Shown here in pieces: positions 33,087 through 41,953 of a stretch of 41,963 nucleotides of DNA. A program made the position numbers and the translations under genes. Below the pieces are notes generated by a model. It saw nothing but the letters and a program-made list of their open reading frames with translations, was not told the DNA's origin and ran no database searches. Source of the stretch: an uncultured Prevotella sp. (GTDB lineage Bacteria; Bacteroidota; Bacteroidia; Bacteroidales; Bacteroidaceae); the NCBI GenBank assembly GCA_900317685.1, contig ONHQ01000026.1, positions 1 to 41,963 on the forward strand, written 5' to 3'. Every line of letters begins with the position of its first letter. Position 1 is the first letter of the stretch.

Positions 33087-33605
33087 TTACTTGCGCGTGC
33101 CAACGAATGTGCCGGTCATTTCCATAGGCATGTTGCCAAACTTATGAACGTTGACCACAGTGACCTTGTTGCCACTGAAGCTGACAGTGATCTCTCCCTT
33201 GGTGATGGTATAATTTTTCTTAGCACCATAAACAAAGACATCAGCGCTGGCATTATTGCTATAGTCGAGGTAGTAAGCTTTCTTTGTAGCATCGTAAGGG
33301 ATATTGTTCACAGAATAGCCGCCCTGTACGATATTTCCCATGCTGACGTTACCCATCTTCACGGCTGAGAAGTCAAACGTCTCTTCCGGGATGATAACGC
33401 TGACGCTGCCATTGCTGTTCTGGTTGACGATATAGTTCACGTCGGCAGTGTTGCTCTGCTTGAGGTCCATGCCCATAACAGAAAAACTGAGCTCATCCTT
33501 ACCGGTATAGCTGTTATCGTCATCATCGTCGCTGCACGAGGTGAATGTAGCGGTTGTCATCACGGCTGCCATGAGCAGCAGCATCAGGGAAAGAAGTTTC
33601 TTCAT
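33087..33605 (-). CDS. Calycin-like lipoprotein
   Basis: This 172-residue lipoprotein has a signal peptide ending TFTSC (Cys24) and then SDDDDDNSY, a strong acidic surface-export signal. The body is beta-rich (SVSVIIPEETFDFSAVKMGNVSMGNIV and YTITKGEITVSFSGN) and ends KFGNMPMEMTGTFVGTRK. This pattern matches calycin-like domains of Bacteroidota. Calycins are small barrels that often bind hydrophobic ligands, so a haem or lipid ligand is plausible here. It is the first gene of the operon with the HmuY-like and HmuR-like genes. Confidence 0.7.
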   Translation of the reverse strand: MKKLLSLMLLLMAAVMTTATFTSCSDDDDDNSYTGKDELSFSVMGMDLKQSNTADVNYIVNQNSNGSVSVIIPEETFDFSAVKMGNVSMGNIVQGGYSVNNIPYDATKKAYYLDYSNNASADVFVYGAKKNYTITKGEITVSFSGNKVTVVNVHKFGNMPMEMTGTFVGTRK

Positions 33606-33656
33606 TGTCTTTAGTGTCTTTTTATGATTTAGTTGTGTGATTCTGATTTACGACTG

Positions 33657-33687
33657 CAAAGATACGGCTTTTCACGGATATTCACAA
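33657..33687 (-). promoter_or_regulatory. Promoter of the calycin-hmuY-hmuR operon
   Basis: On the minus strand, TTG (33685-33687), 20 bases and TATCTTTG (33657-33664), with a leader of about 45 bases before the ATG at 33605. No clear Fur box is seen. Confidence 0.7.
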
Positions 33688-33790
33688 TCCCTACTTATGA
33701 GGAAATTTAGGATGCACCCAGTGGGGCGCTGTGCGGAAGACACCTACATAGAGATACTGAAAGAAGAGGTACTAAGACTCTCAAAAGCAG

Positions 33791-33885
33791 GATGCAATAC
33801 CATAAGGTACGATTAAGACGACAAAAGGCCGAGCTGGAAGCCGAATCTCTTCGTCTGGTCCAATACCATAAGATACGATTAAGAC
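33791..33885 (-). repeat. Two degenerate CRISPR repeats at the leader-distal end
   Basis: The segments 33791-33819 and 33857-33885 retain CCATAAG(G/A)TACGATTAAGAC but have lost the GTTTCAATT part. They lie 66 bases apart, the normal array step. Decay here marks this end as the old end of the array. Confidence 0.85.
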
Positions 33886-33915
33886 GGGGGGCAAGCAATT
33901 TCTCTCCCACCATAT

Positions 33916-36900
33916 GTTTCAATTCCATAAAGGTACGATTAAGACGCCCTGATGATGGGGACACGAAGCACTTTATCCCGTTTCAATTCCATAAAGGTAC
34001 GATTAAGACATACACACGCAAGACGCTCACCAGTGTTTCCACTGTTTCAATTCCATAAAGGTACGATTAAGACACAGCAGCACAACAAAAGAGCAGCTTC
34101 TTTTGGGGTTTCAATTCCATAAAGGTACGATTAAGACGTGTCACCGCCCTGCCGTCGCTGCAGAGGTATTCGGGTTTCAATTCCATAAAGGTACGATTAA
34201 GACCCGTCGGGCATGCCAAGCAAGGGCACACGATCTTTGTTTCAATTCCATAAAGGTACGATTAAGACATTGACTGGGGACTGAGCATTGCCATCATGCG
34301 GGGGTTTCAATTCCATAAAGGTACGATTAAGACGGACAATCTGACCGTTGCCGAGTCTGGCCACGGTAGTTTCAATTCCATAAAGGTACGATTAAGACGA
34401 TAGAAGCGAAAATACTCTTGCCGTTCTTTTTCGTTTCAATTCCATAAAGGTACGATTAAGACCCATATACCTCACCCATTGCGGCGATGCCGTGCTGTTT
34501 CAATTCCATAAAGGTACGATTAAGACTTTGTCAGATGCTCAACATTGACATTTGTATGCAGGTTTCAATTCCATAAAGGTACGATTAAGACTCCTCAATC
34601 CACCCATCAACCTCCATGTGTTGCGATGTTTCAATTCCATAAAGGTACGATTAAGACATAGCAGCAAATAAAAATAAGGCGCACCATCCTCAGTTTCAAT
34701 TCCATAAAGGTACGATTAAGACGCGGTGAGCAGCTCCTGACTGGAGGCATCGTTGAGGAGTTTCAATTCCATAAAGGTACGATTAAGACTTTCTTGCGCA
34801 TATTTTCGGGCTCTAACATTGCTGTTTCAATTCCATAAAGGTACGATTAAGACCCGAGGTAGGCGGTGATGTTCGCCTCCGTCAGTTGTTTCAATTCCAT
34901 AAAGGTACGATTAAGACTCTCTCGCTTGGTGGTTGTCCTTGGTATGACTACGTTTCAATTCCATAAAGGTACGATTAAGACGGATGTCGGCGATGTCGGC
35001 CTTGGGTCCTAACTCGTTTCAATTCCATAAAGGTACGATTAAGACAACCGCTCGCCGGTGAGCCCGCAACAGATGTACAGTTTCAATTCCATAAAGGTAC
35101 GATTAAGACAGGATGAGCAGCAGCACGACACCGACATGTACCGAGTTTCAATTCCATAAAGGTACGATTAAGACGTACTCCGAGGAATTGCTTCAAAAAC
35201 TCGATGGAAAGTTTCAATTCCATAAAGGTACGATTAAGACTCGCAAGCATCCAGCACAACGTCGTAGTGATGACGATGTTTCAATTCCATAAAGGTACGA
35301 TTAAGACACGATAGATGTGGCTGTTGCCACGCACCATGGCTGTTTCAATTCCATAAAGGTACGATTAAGACCGGCAACTTTAGCACCAGAGAAGGGACCC
35401 TTCACGCGTTTCAATTCCATAAAGGTACGATTAAGACCTCGGCGCAGCAGTCTGGCTGCTGCAAGGGTAGCTTCGTTTCAATTCCATAAAGGTACGATTA
35501 AGACGCTGGTGGTGCTGGTGGTTGTGCTGGTGGTGTTAGGTTTCAATTCCATAAAGGTACGATTAAGACCATAGTCGAATTGCCAAAAGATCGTATGACC
35601 TTGTTGTTTCAATTCCATAAAGGTACGATTAAGACAAGGATAGAGGCGAAAATACTCTTGCCGTTTTTCTTCGTTTCAATTCCATAAAGGTACGATTAAG
35701 ACCCTTTGCAGCCGGTGCAGCGGGTAGCCCCACCGTGGTTTCAATTCCATAAAGGTACGATTAAGACCACCTCGCCAGACACTCCTTCGCCACCTATATG
35801 AGTTTCAATTCCATAAAGGTACGATTAAGACCCGCTCATCAATGTTGCGCAGCCGCTCTTTCATCGTTTCAATTCCATAAAGGTACGATTAAGACGCGAA
35901 CGCGGTAGAAGTAGTGTTCTTCTTGCCGTGTTTCAATTCCATAAAGGTACGATTAAGACGGCGAGATGGATGCCATAGAGAGCATACACCCCGGTTTCAA
36001 TTCCATAAAGGTACGATTAAGACAGGATACGAGATGCAGAACACGGTCGGCGTGCTCCGTTTCAATTCCATAAAGGTACGATTAAGACCAAAATCCCGTA
36101 TGAGGAAACGTCCACATAGACCTGTTTCAATTCCATAAAGGTACGATTAAGACGTACCCAACTGGATGTTTACATCGACGATCGCGTGTTTCAATTCCAT
36201 AAAGGTACGATTAAGACGGTTGCCGCCGATTTTCGAGGGGTGGCGTTCCGGCGTTTCAATTCCATAAAGGTACGATTAAGACAAACGTCGATAGTGTATG
36301 GCACCATGTACATCTGTGTTTCAATTCCATAAAGGTACGATTAAGACTCACAGTCCATGTTTATATCGCAGCTCTTCGAGTGTTTCAATTCCATAAAGGT
36401 ACGATTAAGACGATAGACGATACATGGGGAGAAGAAGCAGAAAAACAAGTTTCAATTCCATAAAGGTACGATTAAGACCTGTCAAGCGTGGACAGGAAGC
36501 CGAGCGGCGGCGGCGTTTCAATTCCATAAAGGTACGATTAAGACGGTGCGCTCACTAAGGGCACCGCCGCCCAGCAGCAGTTTCAATTCCATAAAGGTAC
36601 GATTAAGACCTGTGAGGCCGTGAGCCGGGAGATCGCGAAGCAGAGTTTCAATTCCATAAAGGTACGATTAAGACGAAGAAAATGTAAAGGAAACGGAAAA
36701 GCCGAAAAATGTTTCAATTCCATAAAGGTACGATTAAGACTGCAGTGTCTCTTAACATTCTAAAACATTTGACTAGTTTCAATTCCATAAAGGTACGATT
36801 AAGACAAGGAGTTGATGACAAAGGCGAATATCTCTTAATGTTTCAATTCCATAAAGGTACGATTAAGACGCTGCTGCTGCTGTTGCTGTTGCTCCTGCTG

Positions 36901-37965
36901 CGGGTTTCAATTCCATAAAGGTACGATTAAGACACAAACTTGTTAAGAGGGTTTTCTCCTTCGATCAGGTTTCAATTCCATAAAGGTACGATTAAGACTT
37001 GCTGCCATCTGACTCTCCATACACGCCTCCTTGTTTCAATTCCATAAAGGTACGATTAAGACCACGTCGCCATTCTCGATTGTGCCAAGGTCATACGTTT
37101 CAATTCCATAAAGGTACGATTAAGACTCATAGAGCTGGCAGCGCAGATGCCGTTTCCAGTGTTTCAATTCCATAAAGGTACGATTAAGACATGTCCGTAC
37201 CGCCCGATTGGGATGAGTAGACCTTGTTTCAATTCCATAAAGGTACGATTAAGACTTAGACACTTGCGAGCCTTGAGCCTTGTTAGGATGTTTCAATTCC
37301 ATAAAGGTACGATTAAGACTCACAGTCCATGTTTATGTCGCAGCTCTTCGAGTGTTTCAATTCCATAAAGGTACGATTAAGACGATCTGGCCGAGGTTGA
37401 AACTCGCACAGATCGCCGTTTCAATTCCATAAAGGTACGATTAAGACAAGAATCCATTGATGATTGCTGACAGTTTCTCCCGTTTCAATTCCATAAAGGT
37501 ACGATTAAGACTATGGAGGATAAACGCATAGTCAGCTTTACCGGGGTTTCAATTCCATAAAGGTACGATTAAGACGGACACCGAGTCAGTGCGAGACGCT
37601 GTGCTACTCCGTTTCAATTCCATAAAGGTACGATTAAGACGCTGCCTGACTCCCTGCTTTTGTCTCTTGCAGTTGTTTCAATTCCATAAAGGTACGATTA
37701 AGACGGTCCGCTCGATGCGGCCGGGTCGCTCACCCCGTAGTTTCAATTCCATAAAGGTACGATTAAGACCGGTGCGGTTGTCTGGCGACGGGAGCACTTC
37801 ATTGTGTTTCAATTCCATAAAGGTACGATTAAGACATTTCGAGTTTGATCATGACCTCAAGAAATGCTCAAGTTTCAATTCCATAAAGGTACGATTAAGA
37901 CCGGGGGTCTGCCCCCACCTCGGAAACTTTTGCGGGTTTCAATTCCATAAAGGTACGATTAAGAC
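33916..37965 (-). CRISPR. CRISPR array: 63 intact 30-base repeats, 62 spacers (type I-B-like)
   Basis: I counted 63 intact repeats, the first at 33916 and the last at 37936, with steps of 64-67 bases, so spacers are 34-37 bases. On the plus strand the repeat starts GTTTCAATTCC, has ATAAAGGTAC in the middle and ends GATTAAGAC. On the minus strand it ends in ATTGAAAC, the usual I-B/III crRNA 5' handle. Degenerate repeats at the left and the leader plus cas2 at the right indicate leftward transcription. The repeat shows no strong internal hairpin. Two spacer pairs are nearly identical (34399-34432 with 35636-35672; 36348-36381 with 37320-37353), and two spacers are low-complexity (35505-35539; 36870-36903). 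Confidence 0.98.
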
Positions 37966-38179
37966 CCACATCGACATGTTGGACAAAAGTCCCTGTTACC
38001 GCGGTTTCCCGAATGCAAAGATACGAAAAAAAACGGGAGAAATATGTCGATGTGGAATAATATTAAAATAATGGGGCTACGACAACACCTTTGTCTAATA
38101 GTGTTTCAACATGTCAAAGAGCGAAAGAATGTGTTTCTTGAGCCACAATACTTTGACTTGGGCCGGCATCGACAACTAC
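37966..38179 (-). promoter_or_regulatory. CRISPR leader with -7 element and long inverted repeat
   Basis: This non-coding segment joins the newest repeat to cas2. A minus-strand TATCTTTG (38016-38023) would start a transcript about 45 bases before the first repeat. CCACATCGACAT (37966-37977), directly abutting the repeat, is perfectly complementary to ATGTCGATGTGG (38044-38055). The small hairpin GGAC-AAAA-GTCC lies at 37981-37992. An AT-rich block (about 38056-38072) follows. No reading frame is convincing. Confidence 0.8.
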
Positions 38180-38443
38180 TTATAGGAAGTTGTCTGTCGA
38201 CATTCGCTCCTTGCCAAGGATCTCCTTGTCCATATTATAACTCATTTTATTCGTAAATATTATCACGCTGTCGGTTTCCGCATCAATGATGCTACCGATT
38301 TGCGACTTTAGTTCCCGCAGTTTGGCTTCTGACAACTCACCTTCAAATACCGAGTTCTGTATCCAGCAGAGATACTTTCTGCACAGTTTCAGCATTTTTC
38401 CTACCCGCATCTGGGCTACATCATATACCAATATCACATACAT
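38180..38443 (-). CDS. cas2: CRISPR-associated endoribonuclease-fold protein Cas2
   Basis: This 87-residue protein forms the core of the Cas1-Cas2 spacer integrase. MYVILVYDV carries the conserved Asp8 at the end of the first strand. KMLKLCRKYLCWIQNSVFEGEL and DSVIIFTNKM match the ferredoxin-like fold of the family. It is preceded by an AAGGAG Shine-Dalgarno site. A 7-base-pair stem GACAACT/AGTTGTC (38171-38194) overlaps the stop and may end the cas transcript before the leader. It is the last cas gene, 48 bases after cas1. Confidence 0.95.
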   Translation of the reverse strand: MYVILVYDVAQMRVGKMLKLCRKYLCWIQNSVFEGELSEAKLRELKSQIGSIIDAETDSVIIFTNKMSYNMDKEILGKERMSTDNFL

Positions 38444-38449
38444 GAGCTT

Positions 38450-38455
38450 CTCCTT
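38450..38455 (-). promoter_or_regulatory. Shine-Dalgarno site of cas2
   Basis: AAGGAG on the minus strand, 6 bases before the cas2 ATG. Such sites are absent before most other genes in the window. Confidence 0.75.
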
Positions 38456-38491
38456 TTTTATAGTCTCTACACATTAATATATATAGCTTCT

Positions 38492-39508
38492 CTACCAGTA
38501 CATCTTAAAGGGCTTGTACTCTTCAATGCCAAGGATGTCTTTTAACAGCTTATAGCACTCTAATTTGATGAGATGCTTGTAACTCACGTTGCGGCCGAGA
38601 GAGCGGTGGCGGAAAGTCTCGTTGTACCGGTCTTCCATAGCCTTGACATAGATGAGCTTACCTTTCTGATTGAGCAAGCACGAATTGAGCTTGCGGTCAA
38701 AGTGCTGTGGACCCAGCGCATGTTTGTTGAGCACCTTGAAGATGACTCTGTCAACGATGATAGGCTTGAAGATCTCAGAGATGTCAAGACAGAGCGAATA
38801 GCGGCGCTCGCCAGGCGTGTGCAGAAAGGAGATGGTAGGATTGAGTTGCGTCTGATGGATAGCCCGGAGCGTCTCCGTATAGCACATCATATTGCCGAAA
38901 GAGATGAGCGCATTGACCTCATTCTGCGGTGGTTGCTTGGTACGCGCGCCCATCTTGTAATCGTCAAGGATGACATCAAAGGCATCATAATACAGTTTGC
39001 GGATATTTCCCTCAACGCCCATTACCTCTTCCACGTCAGCGGCCGATGGTAGAGTCTTGGTCAATGTTTTGATGCCGTCGATGGTTGAGCCCAAGTCCTT
39101 GCCTCGCCGGTGATAGTAGTTGAGGTTCATCACCATGTTCCAAGCTGCCCCCTGGATAAACTTGGCCGCCAGCAGGGTACGCTTCTTCTTATTCTGATAG
39201 ACCTTAGCCTGAGCAAGCAGTGCTCGTCCGGAGAGTAGTCCGTCACGCGGCATGAAACTCCCGGTATAATTTTCATAATAGTCGAAGAAATGCACCGGGA
39301 TGTCTTTTTGTCCTAAGAAGTTGTAGAGAGCACTGTTCGCTCTCAAGCTCCCGAAGACATACATCTCCGCCACATCCTCCACTGGGATATAGCGTGGCGG
39401 TTGTGGATGTTCCGTCCCGTCGTCGTCAATTTTCACAGGTGTATACTTGAGCGTATTGTCCTTACGCTCCATGATGCCCGGATTGAACAGATAGAAACTT
39501 CTCTTCAT
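38492..39508 (-). CDS. cas1: CRISPR-associated integrase Cas1 (type I-B-like)
   Basis: This 338-residue metal-dependent integrase inserts new spacers. The N-terminus MKRSFYLFNPGIMERKDNTL is typical of I-B Cas1 proteins. The metal ligands are visible: E166 in GVEGNIRKLYY, H230 in FLHTPGERR and D242/E245 in CLDISEIF. The ATG at 39508 is chosen because an AGGAGG site lies 8 bases upstream; a GTG codon three codons earlier lies too close to that site. It lies 21 bases after cas4. GC content in sampled stretches is about 55%, far above cas3. Confidence 0.96.
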   Translation of the reverse strand: MKRSFYLFNPGIMERKDNTLKYTPVKIDDDGTEHPQPPRYIPVEDVAEMYVFGSLRANSALYNFLGQKDIPVHFFDYYENYTGSFMPRDGLLSGRALLAQAKVYQNKKKRTLLAAKFIQGAAWNMVMNLNYYHRRGKDLGSTIDGIKTLTKTLPSAADVEEVMGVEGNIRKLYYDAFDVILDDYKMGARTKQPPQNEVNALISFGNMMCYTETLRAIHQTQLNPTISFLHTPGERRYSLCLDISEIFKPIIVDRVIFKVLNKHALGPQHFDRKLNSCLLNQKGKLIYVKAMEDRYNETFRHRSLGRNVSYKHLIKLECYKLLKDILGIEEYKPFKMYW

Positions 39509-39516
39509 CTTTATCA

Positions 39517-39522
39517 CCTCCT
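39517..39522 (-). promoter_or_regulatory. Shine-Dalgarno site of cas1
   Basis: A perfect AGGAGG (followed by TGAT) on the minus strand, 8 bases before the ATG at 39508. It decides the start codon. Confidence 0.85.
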
Positions 39523-39529
39523 AATATTA

Positions 39530-40078
39530 TTATCGCGCCGACGAAACCTTGTCGTCAGAGCCCTCCGAAGCCTCATCAGGTTCCTCGGAATAGCAAAAAT
39601 CGAAATAACTGCAGTTGCGGCAGAGTCCCTTTTTTACCCTCTTCGGACAATCTTCTTGCTGGATGATGGACTCTATCTCATTGATCATCGAGCGGAGCTC
39701 CTCTCTGTCGACATCCGTAAGCATCACTTCCTTGGTTTTACGCATCTCGGGATACTCCAGAATGCCACGAACGCCTTCCACACCATGCAGCTCGAAGACA
39801 TACATATAGTATTTCAGCTGCCATTCATGTGCCCGGTCCACCTTGTTTGACTTCTTGATCTCGTGGATCACATGATTCTTGGCATCATAATAGTCCACCT
39901 TGATGCCGTCGATGGCTACCTCCTCGTATTTTGATGGCCGCTCCGGATAGCTCTCCTCATGGATGAGCTTTCCTTCATAGACCAGGTCGGATTCCTGCTC
40001 CATGTTGATGCCGTTGGCAAAGAGCCAGAGCTTTCGCCGGCAAAGCTGATAATATGCGAAATGTGTACCTGTAATCAT
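39530..40078 (-). CDS. cas4: CRISPR-associated exonuclease Cas4
   Basis: This 182-residue PD-(D/E)XK nuclease with an iron-sulfur cluster helps choose and trim spacers next to a PAM. Catalytic residues are D62 (VDYYD), E73 and K75 (HEIKK). The cluster cysteines are C13 (YYQLCRRKLW) and three in CPKRVKKGLCRNCSYFDFC at the C-terminus, where the spacing is normal. Its ATG overlaps the cas3 stop (ATGA), and an AGGAGG site lies inside the end of cas3. The cas3-cas4-cas1-cas2 order is that of type I-B loci. Confidence 0.95.
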   Translation of the reverse strand: MITGTHFAYYQLCRRKLWLFANGINMEQESDLVYEGKLIHEESYPERPSKYEEVAIDGIKVDYYDAKNHVIHEIKKSNKVDRAHEWQLKYYMYVFELHGVEGVRGILEYPEMRKTKEVMLTDVDREELRSMINEIESIIQQEDCPKRVKKGLCRNCSYFDFCYSEEPDEASEGSDDKVSSAR

Positions 40079-41871
40079 AAATAGACACCTCCTGTATCCA
40101 ACAATACACCTTTCTCGAAATTATAACTTTCTGGTGAAATTTCATAAAGTCCAAAGTAATTTTGATCTGACAATGTTATCGGTTTTATATGATCAGGCTT
40201 TAGTCGGACCTGAACGATTTGATTGGACATTTTCTTCAAGATATTTTTTATCTTCATTTTCTTTACCTTAATATTTTCTCTATTGTTTTTGCCTAACGAC
40301 TCCTTTAGCTCTTGCTGATACTGAAGCAATTGATCAAATCGTTGATCCATATCATTACGCGGAACATAATACCGAAAGACATCGCCATAGAAATCATTAT
40401 CTATTAAGGTAAAATTCCCTATCTTTTCATAAAGGCATCGACGAATATCCTCTATGAAGTTATTCTCCATTTTCTTTCCGTAAACGCCAAAACAAAGCAT
40501 ACTTTGTATCTTATTGAAATAAGTTCTTTGCACCTGTATCAAATCCTTCTCTGTGTATTCTGTTTCTTGAAAAGACTCATGTGTGAAGCGGATCAATTCA
40601 GCATCTGACCCTCTATATATTAGTTTATGCCGCTCTGTACCATCAATTTTAAGACGAATAACCCTAACCTTACCACCTCCAGCGATTTTTCCATTCCGAT
40701 TACATCTACCTGCAGATTGAACGATATTTGGAACTGGAGCAAAGTCTCTATAAATGATAGGAAAATCGATATCAACGCCAGCTTCTATCAATTGCGTTGA
40801 AATCAATATAACCTTTTTGTTTTCTCTAAGTCTTCTCTTTACCAAATATAGCTTTAGCTTCCTATCGCGAGGAGTAAAAAGAGTATTAAGTAACAAGATA
40901 CTATCAGAAGGCGAAAGTCGGCGAATCTTTTCATACACTTTTACGGTATCATCAATCGTGTTTAGTATCACAAGGGTCGACTGATCTTCCTTAAGAATCT
41001 CACTGCATAATTCATCTGTATCAATTGTGTCGTTAGAAATTTTCAGAGTGTATCTATTAAAGACATTATTATTAAAGTGAACTGACGACAAGATCTTATA
41101 TGGAGCTGTGTAGTCATGAAAGAAATTGGCTATATCTTTATTATCATTTGGTAAGGTAAAGTTGGGTTGCGTAGCTGTTGAAATGACAGCATAACTATCA
41201 TTTAATTTGCAGAACTTCTCCAAATACGCAACAAAAAAACAATAAAGTCTTGGTGGCAGTGCCTGAATTTCATCAAGCAAGAATATGCAATTAGAAAAAT
41301 TTGGCAATTTCAACAAGGTATGATTCCGATTGCTAAGCAAAGTCTCAAAGATTCGTACAAACGTTGTGATAACAAAAGGATAACTAAATGTATCCTCTTG
41401 AAATTCTATAGCTTCAATCTTGTCATATAGAGATTTAGAGGGGCTTTCATCCAATTCTTGCTGGTATCTATCAAAGAGCGGATTCACTGACTTTGAATCT
41501 ATTCTTTCAACAAATTGCTCAGAAGATTTCATAATTCTCAGTACTTCCTCTTCTACTTGCTCGGTAATAGACAAATAAGGCAAACCGTATATTACCCGCT
41601 TTGCTCCTTTTTGTTCTATGATTTCTGAGGCAAGCGATAGTAGCATTAGCGTTTTTCCCGACCCTGTAGGGGAAGTAAGCTCAAAAATGCGATTAGATGC
41701 ATACAAGCCCTTTCTCAAGTTGCTTATACTTTCTATTCTGATGTTTGTCCTCTCTACATTAATAGGACTAACTGAATGAAGTTTTTGCAAATATTGATTC
41801 AGCAAATAAGGATATTTATTTGAGAAATCCTCCAATTGGCTTTTATCCTTATCTATAAGATATTGGCCCAA
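40075..41871 (-). CDS. cas3: Cas3 helicase without HD nuclease domain, probably 5' truncated
   Basis: This 598-codon frame carries the Cas3 superfamily-2 helicase: Walker A TSPTGSGKT (66-74), the DExx box LLDEIQALP (200-203), STATQPN, then ISTQLIEAGVDIDFP and QSAGRCNRNG (motifs V and VI). Cas3 normally has an N-terminal HD nuclease of about 200 residues. Here the protein opens only some 60 residues before Walker A, in the usual post-HD linker (INVERTNIRIESISNL). The frame begins with TTG, has no ATG before Walker A and no Shine-Dalgarno site, unlike cas4, cas1 and cas2. Sampled GC is about 35%, well below cas1. Upstream the frame stays open only to a stop at 41905-41907. I infer loss of the HD domain. 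A separate HD protein (Cas3'') outside the window is the alternative. Confidence 0.88.
   Translation of the reverse strand: MGQYLIDKDKSQLEDFSNKYPYLLNQYLQKLHSVSPINVERTNIRIESISNLRKGLYASNRIFELTSPTGSGKTLMLLSLASEIIEQKGAKRVIYGLPYLSITEQVEEEVLRIMKSSEQFVERIDSKSVNPLFDRYQQELDESPSKSLYDKIEAIEFQEDTFSYPFVITTFVRIFETLLSNRNHTLLKLPNFSNCIFLLDEIQALPPRLYCFFVAYLEKFCKLNDSYAVISTATQPNFTLPNDNKDIANFFHDYTAPYKILSSVHFNNNVFNRYTLKISNDTIDTDELCSEILKEDQSTLVILNTIDDTVKVYEKIRRLSPSDSILLLNTLFTPRDRKLKLYLVKRRLRENKKVILISTQLIEAGVDIDFPIIYRDFAPVPNIVQSAGRCNRNGKIAGGGKVRVIRLKIDGTERHKLIYRGSDAELIRFTHESFQETEYTEKDLIQVQRTYFNKIQSMLCFGVYGKKMENNFIEDIRRCLYEKIGNFTLIDNDFYGDVFRYYVPRNDMDQRFDQLLQYQQELKESLGKNNRENIKVKKMKIKNILKKMSNQIVQVRLKPDHIKPITLSDQNYFGLYEISPESYNFEKGVLLDTGGVYL
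40088..40093 (-). promoter_or_regulatory. Shine-Dalgarno site of cas4
   Basis: AGGAGG on the minus strand, 9 bases before the cas4 ATG and within the last codons of cas3. Confidence 0.8.
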
Positions 41872-41885
41872 GGGGGATTGTCCGT

Positions 41886-41905
41886 GGCAGGCGGATGCCG
41901 CTGCC
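41886..41905. other. GC-rich hairpin just upstream of cas3
   Basis: GGCA-G-GCGG and CCGC-TGCC pair around ATG, giving 8 base pairs with one bulge. It lies where the missing 5' part of cas3 should be and contrasts with the AT-rich gene. It may mark a rearrangement point. Confidence 0.5.
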
Positions 41906-41953
41906 TAACCAAAGAACTTGATATGATAGCGTGCTAAAACTATTTTTTTTGCT

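Noticed and set aside
33750-33776. Possible third degenerate CRISPR repeat (GAGGTACTAAGAC)
   Set aside because: Only the last dozen bases resemble the repeat, and the spacing to the next copy (about 43 bases) does not fit the array step.
33712-33816. Short frame MHPVGRCAEDTYIEILKEEV... ending inside a degenerate repeat
   Set aside because: It is only 34 codons, has no promoter or homologue I recognise, and its end is formed by the repeat. The helical look is not enough.
33792-38071. Open frames with repeated FNSIKVRLR or FQFHKGTIKT blocks
   Set aside because: These are translations of the CRISPR repeat, not genes.
38103-38130. GTTTCAACATGTCAAAGAG as a further repeat remnant in the leader
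   Set aside because: Only the first seven bases and one AAAG block match, and the spacing does not fit the array.
41872-41904. In-frame upstream extension of cas3
   Set aside because: Only 11 codons are open before the stop at 41905-41907, with no start codon and no HD-like motif.
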